Of a DNA stretch of 64,000 nt, positions 16,199 to 25,358 are shown in pieces (positions within the stretch are counted from its first letter, which is position 1; each line of letters opens with the position of its first letter). The stretch comes from Comamonas koreensis (lineage in GTDB: Bacteria > Pseudomonadota > Gammaproteobacteria > Burkholderiales > Burkholderiaceae_C), in the NCBI RefSeq assembly GCF_021026195.1, contig NZ_JAJNCT010000009.1, positions 530,669 through 594,668 on the forward strand, given 5' to 3'. The notes beneath the pieces are model-generated. The model was not told the DNA's origin and made no database searches. It saw nothing but the letters and a program-made list of their open reading frames with translations. A program made the translations under genes and the position numbers.

Positions 16199-19100
16199 GT
16201 GATAAGCAAAGACTTTAACTCAACGCGGGGTGGGGGGAGCCAAACCCGCGTGCAATGGCCTCGGCTATCGTCGGGGCGCCGAGCCAGGCGCGCCAAGCTG
16301 AACCCGGCCATGTTAGCGCTAGCGGGGCTGTGCGCGATGGGCGCTTTGGCGGCGCCGGCCTATGCCGCCATCACCATCACCAGTGCGGTGGTGGCAGCCG
16401 ATGGCAGTGGCCCGTTTGATGCGGACGATGCGCCGGGCCATGACAGCGGCAGCAACAACGGGGTGGTGCGTACGCAAGACACGGTTCTGTACACCATCAA
16501 CTACAACGCGTCGAACACCAGCAGCGGCACCATCACTGCGACCCTGCCTGCGGGCATGCGCTGGGACCCCAGCGCCACGGCCGCCAGCGTTTGCAATGGC
16601 CCCGCCGGTGGTAGCTTGAACGATGCCCGAACCGTGCTGACCTGCGACCGCCAGCCCAGCACGCCGGGGGTGGAGTCGTTCCAGGTGCTCGGCTGGGTGG
16701 GCAATGTGGCCCATGGCGCCACGGTGGCGATGACGGCTGCAGCGGGCACTTCGTCGGTGACGTCGGCACCGGTGACGGTGTCTGCCACGCCCAAGACCGA
16801 CACCCGTGTGCGGGTGGAAGTGCCCAACATCACGCGTGTACAAAGCCCTGCGGGTTCCGGTGTCTGGATGCGGAATTTGCCGCTGGCCATCAGCCTGGGT
16901 GCCGTGAGGCCTGCGAGCGGCAATTTCAAGGGATTCGAAGCGCTGCAAAGCCCGGTGTCGGCCACCCTGAAGGTGCAGCCCGGTGCGGTGGTGCTGGACT
17001 GCCCAGGGGGCGCGAGCTGCACGCAGTCTGCGCCAGGTGCTGATATCACGGTGCTGTTCAACAGCCCAACGACCCACTTTCTGGATCCGTTGACCGCGCC
17101 CGGCTTTGGCGATACCTGGCTGGAGACGGCGCAGTTTGTGGTGCAAATAGGGGTGCCTGAGGATCCGAATTTTCCGGCGGGCCAGACCAGCCGGATTACC
17201 GCGCAGTTGACGAACTTTGCGCCACAGGGCTTGTCGGGTCAGGCCAATGCCGCGCCCGCTCCGGGGCACCAGCCTGGCTTCAGCTGTGCGCCGAATGCAA
17301 ACCTGAATGTCACGCAAAGCTGCTTTAACACGGTCATCGACCGCACCCAGCCACTGTTGCTGGAGCCCAATGGGGGTGCGGTGTTTGACGGCAGCGGCTA
17401 TATATACGGCGATGCCCACGGCTACACCATCGGTGCGGAAAAAATGCTGCCTGGCCAGAACTTCATGGCCACGGTCGGCCTGGTCAACCAGAGCAGTTCC
17501 GAGCTGGCAGTCACCGATGCGCAATCCTGCGTTGCCTGGGACCCTGCGTTGCTGGAGTTGCGTGCTGCATCCAGCCTCAAGCTGTCCAACTTGCCGAACT
17601 TTATCTTTCCGCCCACGGTGGATTTGCCGAATGTAGCCCCGGCGGACATGGTGCTGGAGTACTCGGCCCAGCCCTATGCCAGCAATGATGCGCGCAAGGC
17701 GGCCAACTGTGGCGAGGCGGGGGATGGCAACCCGCTGTGGACCAGCAACTACGCATCGCTGCCGGCCAATACGATCACCAGCGTCCGCTACGCCTACCGC
17801 CCAGACCTGCGGCCGGGCGACACGGTTGGCCTGGTGCTGCCCTTCAGGCGCAGCACTGGCGCTGCTTCTTTGGCTTTGGCCGATGACGCACCGCTGGCCT
17901 GGTTTACGCAGTACTACAGCGAGGCTACTGGGCGGATCTACTCTCGGTATGCGGGCGATGGAGCGACTTCTGGCGGAGACGGTGGCGGCTATGTGCAGGC
18001 TGCATCGGCGCTGGCACGGCACAGCATCAGCATGCCCAACAGCGTGGCGCCTGGTGGGATGTTTCCGATCACCGTGACGCCGCGCACCATTGGCGCTGTG
18101 GGGGCAGGGGTGGATGGTGTGTCTCGCAATGTCGAGATCACCATTGATTTCCCCAACACCTATATCCAGCCCGTTGCAGCGTCGATTGCTGCGGCGCTGC
18201 CACCCGGTGCAACCCATAGCCTGACCGAAGCGAACCTGGGCCAGGACGGCTTGCCCGGTACGGGTGATGCCGGTGAGGCACCCGCCAAGCTGGTGATTCG
18301 CCTGGGTGACCTGGCGGCCCCAGGCGGTACCGCTGGCCCCGGGGTGCACCAGGGCCATGTTACGGAGTATCCGCCCATCACGTTCCAGGCGCAGGCTGCC
18401 TATACCTCGCCCGTGGGTGCATACCCCCTGGTGGGACGCGTGACGGCCACCAATGATCTGAGCGTGGCCGATTACAGCGATATGGACAACATCTCGCCCG
18501 AGACCATGCAGCAAGACCGCACTGAGCGCGTCAGCACCACGGTGTCGGGGGTGGGCGGTTTCCAGATGAGCAAGTCGCTGGTGAGCGGTGGCACGGTCGA
18601 CAACACCGACCCGGCCAACCCGGTGACGCGCATCACGGCAGGTGAGCCCTTTACCTATGCGATCTCGTTCGGCAATGCCACCAGCTTGACCAAGGGCCGG
18701 TTGCGCATGGTCGATGTGCTGCCCTTTGATGGCGACAGCCGTGGCACCACGGCCCTGGGCCCGTTGCAGATGCTGAGCGCCCAGGCGGCGATGGCCAGTG
18801 CCAGCCAAGGCGCCATCGACATCGAGTACACCGTGACGGGCGCCGCTGCAGTGCAAGCAGCTGTGCAAACGCCAGGCAATGAAGATGCGTCGACCGGCGT
18901 GGACTGGATCGCGTATACGCCGGGTGCGGCTTTCCCTGCCGGCGTGACTGCGCTGCGCTTTACCACCACCTTGGGCTTGCAGCCGGGCTTTAGCGGTATT
19001 GCCAACCTGGAGATGCGCAGCACCTCGGCACTGACCCCGGCGACCCAGCTGTTCAACGATGTGTTTGGCCGCGAGCTGAGCCCGGGTGGCCTGGTGCTGA

Positions 19101-20269
19101 CGGCCAGCGGGCAGGTGCAGCTGAGCGGGCAGGCCGCAGCGAGCCTGGTCGGGCAGGTCTTCAACGACCTGAACATGAACGACAGCCGCGATGCGGGCGA
19201 ATCTGGTGTGGCGGGCGTGACGGCGACAGTGACCTGTGAAGCGGGCCCTGCCTGTACTGCTGGTGCATCGCACACGGCGGTGACGGATGCGGATGGGGTC
19301 TACAGCTTTGCGCCTGGCGCGATGGTGGACGGTCAGCCGAACTTCCCTGGTCTGGCCAGCGGCTCCTGGACCTTGAGCATCGCGCCTGATGCGAGCTGGA
19401 GCAATCGTAGCTCGACAGCCGGTACCGTCAATGGTGTTGCCTCGGGGGATGCGGTGGGCCGCTCGATCACTGGCATCGTTGTGCCCACCGGTGCAACCGC
19501 AGTGGACTATGTGTTCAGCGAATCCCAAGTGGGCAGCCTGACCATCAACAAGGCACTGGCCTTGCCCGATGGTGTGGCCGGTCCTTTCGACTTTGCGTTC
19601 ACCGCGACCTGCGATCTGCCAACGGCTGGTTTCACCTACGCCGCTACGCTCGCAGGCTATCCGGCCAATACGGCAGTGACGATGGACAACCTGCCCGCCG
19701 GCGCCAACTGCCTGGTGACGGAAGACCAGCCGCTGCCGGCTGCGCCCGACACCTACCAGTGGGCGGCCCCTACGGCGCCGGATGCTGTGGTGATCACCGG
19801 CGGCAGCAATGTGGCGGTGACGGTGACCAATGTGCTCGCTCCCTTTAGACAGCTGGGCAACATTGTGCTGAACGCCACCACGCATGTGCCAGAAGGCATC
19901 GCCGGCCCGTTCAGCTTTGTGCTGACTGCCACTTGTGACTTGCCCGAGGCTGGCACCAAGCACAGCGTGACGCTGGACTACCCCAGCAGCTCGTCGGCCA
20001 TGATCAGTGGCGTGCGGGCTGGTGCGCAATGTGCGCTGTCGGCAGGCTTGCCCGATGCCCCATCGGGTTACCGCTGGGCAGATCCGGCCTTTGACCAGGC
20101 CTTGGTGACGGTGGAGGCGGGTGCTGATGTGCCTGTGGCGGTGACGAATAGCCTCACGCGCATGGAAGTGGGTAGCGCTGAGCGGGTGCCAGTGGATAGC
20201 CGTGTTGCTTTGCTGCTGTTGGCGATGGCTATGGCGGCGGCTGCTGGCTTGCATATGCGCAAGCGTTAA
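16199..20269 (+). CDS. Giant exported surface protein with CTERM-like tail (paralogue 2)
   Basis: A 1356-aa paralogue of the 8575 gene with the same order: signal peptide ending near APAYAA, a long beta-rich body, an SdrD-B-like domain (GQVFNDLNMNDSRDAGESG) and C-terminal DUF5979-like modules. It has only two of these (starting 19529 and 19856) against six in paralogue 1, which explains the length difference. The tail VPVDSRVALLLLAM..., hydrophobic helix, HMRKR is nearly identical. I choose the GTG at 16199 over the ATG at 16172 because GGAGG stands 4 bases before the GTG and this aligns with the start of paralogue 1. Likely a cell-surface adhesin or matrix component. Confidence 0.85.
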   Translation: MISKDFNSTRGGGSQTRVQWPRLSSGRRARRAKLNPAMLALAGLCAMGALAAPAYAAITITSAVVAADGSGPFDADDAPGHDSGSNNGVVRTQDTVLYTINYNASNTSSGTITATLPAGMRWDPSATAASVCNGPAGGSLNDARTVLTCDRQPSTPGVESFQVLGWVGNVAHGATVAMTAAAGTSSVTSAPVTVSATPKTDTRVRVEVPNITRVQSPAGSGVWMRNLPLAISLGAVRPASGNFKGFEALQSPVSATLKVQPGAVVLDCPGGASCTQSAPGADITVLFNSPTTHFLDPLTAPGFGDTWLETAQFVVQIGVPEDPNFPAGQTSRITAQLTNFAPQGLSGQANAAPAPGHQPGFSCAPNANLNVTQSCFNTVIDRTQPLLLEPNGGAVFDGSGYIYGDAHGYTIGAEKMLPGQNFMATVGLVNQSSSELAVTDAQSCVAWDPALLELRAASSLKLSNLPNFIFPPTVDLPNVAPADMVLEYSAQPYASNDARKAANCGEAGDGNPLWTSNYASLPANTITSVRYAYRPDLRPGDTVGLVLPFRRSTGAASLALADDAPLAWFTQYYSEATGRIYSRYAGDGATSGGDGGGYVQAASALARHSISMPNSVAPGGMFPITVTPRTIGAVGAGVDGVSRNVEITIDFPNTYIQPVAASIAAALPPGATHSLTEANLGQDGLPGTGDAGEAPAKLVIRLGDLAAPGGTAGPGVHQGHVTEYPPITFQAQAAYTSPVGAYPLVGRVTATNDLSVADYSDMDNISPETMQQDRTERVSTTVSGVGGFQMSKSLVSGGTVDNTDPANPVTRITAGEPFTYAISFGNATSLTKGRLRMVDVLPFDGDSRGTTALGPLQMLSAQAAMASASQGAIDIEYTVTGAAAVQAAVQTPGNEDASTGVDWIAYTPGAAFPAGVTALRFTTTLGLQPGFSGIANLEMRSTSALTPATQLFNDVFGRELSPGGLVLTASGQVQLSGQAAASLVGQVFNDLNMNDSRDAGESGVAGVTATVTCEAGPACTAGASHTAVTDADGVYSFAPGAMVDGQPNFPGLASGSWTLSIAPDASWSNRSSTAGTVNGVASGDAVGRSITGIVVPTGATAVDYVFSESQVGSLTINKALALPDGVAGPFDFAFTATCDLPTAGFTYAATLAGYPANTAVTMDNLPAGANCLVTEDQPLPAAPDTYQWAAPTAPDAVVITGGSNVAVTVTNVLAPFRQLGNIVLNATTHVPEGIAGPFSFVLTATCDLPEAGTKHSVTLDYPSSSSAMISGVRAGAQCALSAGLPDAPSGYRWADPAFDQALVTVEAGADVPVAVTNSLTRMEVGSAERVPVDSRVALLLLAMAMAAAAGLHMRKR

Positions 20270-20277
20270 ATCAGCTG

Positions 20278-20353
20278 GGCAGCAGCGCGGGCCACTCCGA
20301 GCTGCTGCCTGGTCGATGTGAGTGAGAACCGGGGCTTTGGCTCCGGTTTTTTT
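20278..20353 (+). terminator. Tandem hairpin and terminator of surface-protein gene 2
   Basis: A perfect 9-bp stem GGCAGCAGC (20278-20286) with GCTGCTGCC (20301-20309) is followed by the hairpin AACCGGGGC...GCTCCGGTT (from 20327) and a T-run. The block differs from that after gene 1 (13876-13968) at only a few positions. Confidence 0.8.
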
Positions 20354-20420
20354 GTTTTGTGCTTTTGTTTTTGTTTTGGTGCGGTTTTGTTGGTTGTTGT
20401 GCTTGTTTATGGGGTTTGTT

Positions 20421-20744
20421 TACTACTGGCGTAGGGCAGTTGGCCGGGATGTGCGCCCGGCGGCTCAGTCACTTTCATTTGGCGCCAAATGAAAGTAACC
20501 AAAGCAAAGGCGTCCCTGCTGACTGCGACCCTTCGCTGCGCTGCGGGCAACCTGTGGTGCGCGGGTATGGGCTGCACCGCGAAACTCTCTACGCGCCGTA
20601 GGCGCTCCGTTCGGACAGACGCGGTGAGTCAGTTCACGAAGCAGTTGCACTCTGCGGTGCAACTGCCCAGCCCATGCCCTGTGCTCCTCGGCGCATTCAG
20701 AAGGGGAGATTCGCAGACGCAGGCCATCGCTGCGCTCGGCACCT
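20421..20744 (+). repeat. Repeat unit R5
   Basis: Copy with the ACTTTCATTTGGC palindrome allele combined with the other stem alleles: outer GGGTATGGGCTG (20563-20574) with CAGCCCATGCCC (20668-20679, one G-T wobble) and inner GCAGTTGCAC-TCTGCG-GTGCAACTGC (20641-20666). The short core stem is GCGCC-GTA-GGCGC instead of GCGCT-GTA-AGCGC. It lies just outside the inverted-repeat-bounded island 2. Confidence 0.8.
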
Positions 20745-20790
20745 GAAGTTCTTGCTTTTGCGAATGCCTGCGGAGCTGCTTGGTTTTGTT

Positions 20791-21110
20791 TACTACTGCG
20801 TAGGGCAGTTGGCCGGGTCTCGCCCCGGCGGGCGAGGTACTTTTCTTGCTCAGCCAAGAAAAGTACCCAAAAGAAGGCTGCCCCTACTGACTGCGTCCCT
20901 TCGCTGCGCTGCGGGCAACCTGTGGTGCTCGGGTATGGGCTGCACCGCGAAACTCTCTACGCGCCGTAGGCGCTCCGTTCGGACAGACGCGGTGAGTCAG
21001 TTCACGAAGCAGTTGCACTCTGCGGTGCAACTGCCCAGCCCATACCCTGTGCTCCTCGGCGCATTCAGAAGGGGAGATTCGCAGACGCAGGCCATCGCTA
21101 AGCTCGGCCA
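20791..21110 (+). repeat. Repeat unit R6
   Basis: ACTTTTCTTG-type palindrome, a perfect outer stem GGGTATGGGCTG (20931-20942) with CAGCCCATACCC (21036-21047), and the inner hairpin GCAGTTGCAC (21009-21018) with GTGCAACTGC (21025-21034). It meets R7 at a 20-bp near-perfect stem (21090-21109 with 21119-21138). Confidence 0.8.
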
Positions 21111-21434
21111 GTTTGGGGGGCCGAGCGCAGCGATGGCCTATTGGTATTTGGCTGTTGGGTTGTTCGCATTCCCCTTTTGCATGCGCCTGTGGCGTGGTGT
21201 TTGAGGGGTGGCGCTGGCACCGAAGAGTGCCAGTGCATCGTGAACTAGCTTGCCGCGTCTGTCCGAACGGAGCGCCTTGGCGCGTAGAGAGTTTCGCGGC
21301 ACACCCCACAAACGCCACGACACAGGTTGCCCTTCGCAACGCGAAGGGTCGCAAGCAGCAGGGGCGACCTTCTTTTGGGTACTTTTCTTGGTCGCCAAGA
21401 AAAGTACCTCGCCCGCCGGGCGAAATCCGGCCAG
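21111..21434 (-). repeat. Inverted repeat unit R7
   Basis: Read on the minus strand it carries the GTGGCGTTTGTGGGGTG outer-stem allele, the GCACTGGCAC-type inner hairpin (21211-21236, one G-T wobble) and the ACTTTTCTTG palindrome. It resembles R2 more than its neighbour R6, showing that stem alleles are shuffled between positions. Confidence 0.75.
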
Positions 21435-21468
21435 CAAAACCAAGCAGCGCCGCAGGCATATGCATAAG

Positions 21469-21580
21469 CAAGATCAAGATCAAGATCAAGATCAAGATCA
21501 AGATCAAGATCAAGATCAAGATCAAGATCAAGATCAAGATCAAGATCAAGATCAAGATCAAGATCAAGATCAAGATCAAG
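21469..21580 (+). repeat. Hexanucleotide microsatellite (CAAGAT)n
   Basis: A perfect run of CAAGAT from 21469 to 21580: 112 bases, 18 full copies plus four bases. It lies just outside the right boundary of island 2. The homologous position beside island 1 (near 15507) has only CAAGAT followed by CAAGAG. Translations give Asp-Gln, Lys-Ile or Leu-Ile dipeptide runs, which I treat as noncoding. Confidence 0.95.
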
Positions 21581-21853
21581 CCGAGCACAGAGATGGCCTG
21601 CGTCCGCGCACCTCAGTGGGCAGAAAATCTGCCCAACAAACTCCAACCCGTCACCAACAACGCCCCCGGCCGGAGAGCATTACCGGCCTCTACCAAGCCG
21701 ACGGCTGGTGTAGCACGCCATCGTGAGGGGGCTCATCAATGGCGTGCGGCGCGGAGGCCATCAACAGCGGTGTGCAGCGTTTGCAACCGGCTCAGATGGG
21801 TTTGCAGCCCAGCGCCAACGGGGCGCTGCCGGCGTATGCAAGGGAAGACATAG

Positions 21854-23047
21854 TCATCGTGCACGCAATCGCCTACCAATGCCCACGGTGACCGCGAGCG
21901 CCAGCAGGCCAATGCCCCACACCGACAGCGTTGGAATGGACGCTGGTTTTATCACCTCGCTGCGCGTTACCGTTGCTGTTGCGATGCAGGGCGGCGCTGC
22001 GCCAGAAGGTGCGCAGATGGCATCACTGTCAGCGGGCGGGCTTGCGCTGGCGGTATTCACGATGTCTTCGACAGGTCCCGGAGCCACCATGGCGTTCACC
22101 GTGTAAGTGACCCGGCCGCCAGCGGGCAGATTGGCGATAGTGTCATTCAGCGCACTGGTGCCACTTGCTGCGCCACAGGCGGTCCCGGGGGTTCCGCTGG
22201 CGGTACAGGTCCAACTCGCATTGCGCAGGCCATTGGGCAATGGATCGCTGACGACGGTGCCTGATGCGGATGCGGTCCCGCCGTTGTCTACAGCGATGGT
22301 GTAGTTGACGGCTTGGCCGGGCGCTGCGCTGGGCTGACTGGCTGCTTTCGTCAGCATTATCTGTGGGGTATTGGCAGGGCATAACGCAGTGCTGCTGACT
22401 TGCGCCAGGAAACCCTCCAAATCTGGATTGCTTTTTACCTGAACAATGATTTCGTTTGTTTGACCGGCGGGGCGCCAAATGACATTGGGCGCTCCCAAGC
22501 GCATCTGAGTTCGATTGGCAAATCTATAGCCCTCAAGTGAATAAGGGTCTTCTGATGGGCTGCTTTCCAAAGCAATGCCATTTACCCACACGGTTGCGGC
22601 CGAATTGTCTGCCAAGAAATCAATCGCAAGCTGAAAACCAGAAGGGCTGATGGAGGCATCCAGTTCAAACCGCAAGCGATAAAACCAGTCGCCGGTGACC
22701 GTGTCGGCCTGGTTGCGGCTGGATATCCACTGTGCATTTGAAAATGGGGACGGGCTCCAGGCATCCGGCGCCAAATTGCCGGTAAAAGCATCTTGGAACG
22801 CGGTGGGAAGCGGGCCATTGGGGGGCAAGGCCGCGTTGCCGGAGTCGATGGGCGCAGAAACATCCCAGGCTGTGTCTACCGTGCCATCGGGCAGAGTGCC
22901 TCGGAGGATGGGGTTATACCCGGTATTGAATATATTGGGATCGGTGCTGCAACTGACTGGGAGTACGGTGGCGGCCTGGGCGCCCATGGCACCAATGGCC
23001 AATAAGGCCGCCGCCATGCATTGGCGGACGTGGGGAAGTTGAATCAT
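21854..23047 (-). CDS. Exported protein with DUF11 domain and IPTL-CTERM tail
   Basis: A 397-aa exported protein. A signal peptide (LLAIGAMGAQA) is followed by a Cys-containing beta-rich domain (about residues 30-215) with a carbohydrate-binding-module feel (DNSAATVWVNGIALESS). Next is one DUF11 domain (MLTKAASQPSAAPGQAVNYT... to about 350). The end is IPTLSVWGIGLLALAV and RRLRAR, a canonical IPTL-CTERM signal (IPTLxxWG, one helix, basic tail). I start at 23047 because GGAGG precedes that ATG by 5 bases; the longer frame begins with a TTG lacking such a site. IPTLxxWG tails are thought to be handled by an exosortase-type enzyme; none is in this window. Confidence 0.85.
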   Translation of the reverse strand: MIQLPHVRQCMAAALLAIGAMGAQAATVLPVSCSTDPNIFNTGYNPILRGTLPDGTVDTAWDVSAPIDSGNAALPPNGPLPTAFQDAFTGNLAPDAWSPSPFSNAQWISSRNQADTVTGDWFYRLRFELDASISPSGFQLAIDFLADNSAATVWVNGIALESSPSEDPYSLEGYRFANRTQMRLGAPNVIWRPAGQTNEIIVQVKSNPDLEGFLAQVSSTALCPANTPQIMLTKAASQPSAAPGQAVNYTIAVDNGGTASASGTVVSDPLPNGLRNASWTCTASGTPGTACGAASGTSALNDTIANLPAGGRVTYTVNAMVAPGPVEDIVNTASASPPADSDAICAPSGAAPPCIATATVTRSEVIKPASIPTLSVWGIGLLALAVTVGIGRRLRAR

Positions 23048-23682
23048 TAGAGCCTCCAATAAGCTAAGATAAATACCAATTCATAAACCCCGGTACTGCC
23101 AATGCATAAGCGAATCAAGCAGTGCCTACAGTGCTGTTCGGGTTTTTGAAGGGATTTATCTTATGGTCATATTTTGGGCTGGGCAATTGGTAATTAGTTT
23201 CTATTTATTATTGGTTTTGTTTTTCAAAGTTATTTATGTAAGGCTTATTGGGTAGCGCTAGATTGGCGCGTGACTGAAAGAATAATTTTTGGAGCACTAA
23301 ATCCGTGCTGGTACGAGGCTAATATAAATAATTTTACAAAAATCTTAAATAGGAGACATGCACCGCAATCGCGAATGGCGGTCAAAACAGACGGCTGTAA
23401 AACACCCTGAAATCGCTGGAGGTGGCTGGAGCCCAGCCGGGCGGCGTGCATTGCGCACGGTCGCCTTGCTTTCAACGCCTTGCCTGCGCTGGACGACAAG
23501 TCCGCATGGGGGGTGTGCGCCCTCCACAGGTGGCTGCCATGGCTCCTTTTTCTGGCGACCAGGGTGCGGCAACGTTCAGGCGCCTGCACTGGCCACCGCG
23601 CAAACCTCCATCCATTTGGCCGGGCTGTCCAAGCGCGCCTCCAAGGAGGCTTGGGCGGGGCTCACCCTGAGAGGCGGTACTT
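23048..23682. other. Intergenic region
   Basis: About 630 bp. The first 300 bp are AT-rich, consistent with the promoter of the leftward IPTL-CTERM gene. The rest is GC-rich, and its one sizeable ORF (23358-23834) runs antisense into the dehydrogenase gene and looks spurious. No RNA gene or repeat was seen. Confidence 0.4.
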
Positions 23683-24414
23683 TCAGGCTTGCTGGCGCGT
23701 TGCAGCGAGCACGATTTCGCGGATGCAGACACCGTCTGGCTGCGCGTAGGCGTAGTGGATGGCGTTGGCCACATCCTGGGCCGACAGCACCTTGCTGCCC
23801 ATGGAGGTCTTCCAATCCTCGTAGCCGGCCTTGATGCTGTCATCGGTGGTGTGGCCGAGCAGCTCGGTCTCGACCGCGCCGGGGGCGATGGTGGTCACGC
23901 GCACATTGTGGGCAGCCAGCTCTTCGCGCAGGTTCTCCGTCAGGCCATGCACGGCGAACTTGGTGCCGACATAGGCGACATGGTTGGGGAAGGTCTTGCG
24001 GCCGGCCACCGAGCTCACGTTGATGATGCTGCCACGCTGGCGCTGCACCATGCCGGCGGCAACGGCATGCACGCCATTGAGGACGCCTTTGACATTCACA
24101 TCCAGCATGCGGTCCCACTGGTCCGGGTCCTGGCGGGTGATCTCGCCCAGCAGCATGACGCCGGCGTTGTTGACGATGGCATCGGCCGGGCCAAAGCGGG
24201 CTTCGCCTTGCTGCACGGCAGCGGCTACGGCGGCGCGGTCGGTCACGTCAACGGAGAGGGCCAGGGTGTCGGGCAGGTTCAGCGCCTGCATGTTTTCCAG
24301 CCGGCGCGCCAGCAGCAGCAGCGGGTGGCCCAGCGACGAAAACAGCTGGGCGGTAGCCAGGCCAATGCCCGAGCTGGCACCGGTGATGACGATCAGGGGT
24401 TTGTGGTTTTGCAT
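23683..24414 (-). CDS. SDR-family NAD(P)-dependent oxidoreductase
   Basis: A 243-aa classical short-chain dehydrogenase. The cofactor motif TGASSGIG is at residues 11-18, the structural NNAG at 82-85, the catalytic Ser in INVSSV at about 134-135, and YVGTK places the catalytic Tyr148 and Lys152. The C-terminus resembles the YdfG/clavaldehyde-dehydrogenase-like group (DVANAIHYAYAQPDGVCIREI). Substrate unknown. It is divergent from the LysR gene at 24543 with about 130 bp between, the usual layout of a LysR regulator and its target. Confidence 0.92.
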   Translation of the reverse strand: MQNHKPLIVITGASSGIGLATAQLFSSLGHPLLLLARRLENMQALNLPDTLALSVDVTDRAAVAAAVQQGEARFGPADAIVNNAGVMLLGEITRQDPDQWDRMLDVNVKGVLNGVHAVAAGMVQRQRGSIINVSSVAGRKTFPNHVAYVGTKFAVHGLTENLREELAAHNVRVTTIAPGAVETELLGHTTDDSIKAGYEDWKTSMGSKVLSAQDVANAIHYAYAQPDGVCIREIVLAATRQQA

Positions 24415-24542
24415 AATCCGGGAGCCTTTTCCGAAATAGATTTTTCTGATGAATCAGCAGAGAATCTAGTGTAGGGCGAGCGTATGGCGCTTGAAAAATG
24501 GTTTATTCTTCTTTCACCTATACGTTTTGCTTATGGCTCGCC

Positions 24543-25358
24543 ATGGATTACCGCCAGTTCCGCGCCTTTGTGGCCGTCTTTGAAGAGCGCAATATCACCG
24601 CTGCCGCGCAGCGCCTGCACCTGAGCCAGCCGGCGTTGTCGGGCAGCATCCGCCTGCTGGAAGAGGCCCTGGGCACGGCCTTGTTTGTGCGCAAGGCGCG
24701 CGGTGTGGAGGTGACGGACGACGCCCGCGCGCTGTACCCCCAGCTGCGCCGCATGGTGGCCGAGGCCGATGGCCTGGCCCAGCGCTTTCGCAAACGTGAC
24801 GAGCGCGAGCGCCTGACCATTGGCGTGGAAGAGGATGTAGCCCGCAGCACCGTGCAGCATTTGGCCGCCACTGCCCGTGCCTGCGTGCCCGGCGTGCAAC
24901 TGCATTTGCTGGCGCAATGCGAGGGCGATGCGCGCCTGGCCAGCGAAGAGCTGCGCTGCGAGGATGAGCTGTTCCTGCCCCTGCTGAGCGAGCGCTATGT
25001 GCTGGCCCTGCCCGCACAAGCGCTGCTGCCAGCCAACGCAGCAGACACGCCGCAAGACCCCGCCACCGACTGGATCGTCTGCCCCACCCACGCCAGCCAC
25101 CAGCGCCTGATGCCCATCTACGGCAGCCGCGCCGATTCGCCCGCCGCGCTGGCCAGCAATTTCTCGCTGGCGCTGGATCTGGTGGCCGCCGGTGTGGGCC
25201 GGGCCATCGTGCCCGAATCCCTGGCGCAGGAGATACATGGCGTGCAGACCCAGCCGCTGGAGGTGGAGCTGAAACGCCGCATTGGCCTTTGCTACAACGT
25301 GCAGGCTTTAGGTAATGGGGCGCTGGCGCGCTTGCGGGATGGGGTGGTGGCTATTTAA
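24543..25358 (+). CDS. LysR-family regulator, probably of the adjacent dehydrogenase
   Basis: A 271-aa LysR-type regulator with a clear N-terminal HTH (DYRQFRAFVAVFEERNITAAAQRLHLSQPALSGSIRLLEEALGTALFVR). The effector domain is somewhat short compared with the usual 290-310 aa: the first lobe seems reduced between GDARLASEELRCEDELFLPLLSERYVLALP. This may be a small deletion or a family trait. The ATG at 24543 is preferred over 24498 because the HTH begins immediately after it. Divergent from the SDR gene, whose expression it probably controls. Confidence 0.88.
   Translation: MDYRQFRAFVAVFEERNITAAAQRLHLSQPALSGSIRLLEEALGTALFVRKARGVEVTDDARALYPQLRRMVAEADGLAQRFRKRDERERLTIGVEEDVARSTVQHLAATARACVPGVQLHLLAQCEGDARLASEELRCEDELFLPLLSERYVLALPAQALLPANAADTPQDPATDWIVCPTHASHQRLMPIYGSRADSPAALASNFSLALDLVAAGVGRAIVPESLAQEIHGVQTQPLEVELKRRIGLCYNVQALGNGALARLRDGVVAI

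Larger units (their letters stand above)
20767..21456. repeat. Palindromic repeat island 2, bounded by inverted repeats
   Basis: The same 22-bp boundary sequence as island 1 occurs at 20767-20788 (CCTGCGGAGC..., one mismatch) and inverted at 21435-21456. Between them lie one direct unit (R6, about 20791-21110) and one inverted unit (R7, about 21111-21434). The boundary similarity extends outward: TCTTGCTTTTGCGAATGCC on the left resembles the reverse complement of GGCATATGCATAAGCAAGA on the right. Confidence 0.75.

Noticed and set aside
16319-20254. 1311-aa antisense ORF opposite surface gene 2
   Set aside because: Mirror of the paralogue with the same antisense composition; conservation follows the sense protein.
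20884-21588. Minus-strand ORF with a Leu-Ile dipeptide run, apparently a membrane protein
   Set aside because: Same microsatellite read on the other strand, continuing into repeat unit R6; no ribosome-binding site or coding character.
21250-21726. ORF encoding a long Asp-Gln repeat protein across the hexanucleotide array
   Set aside because: All frames through (CAAGAT)n are open because the repeat has no stop in any frame; the rest of the ORF translates palindromic repeat DNA.
23358-23834. 158-aa plus-strand ORF with AGGAG before its ATG
   Set aside because: Composition is Arg/Pro/Trp-rich and noncoding-like, and it overlaps the well-supported dehydrogenase antisense.
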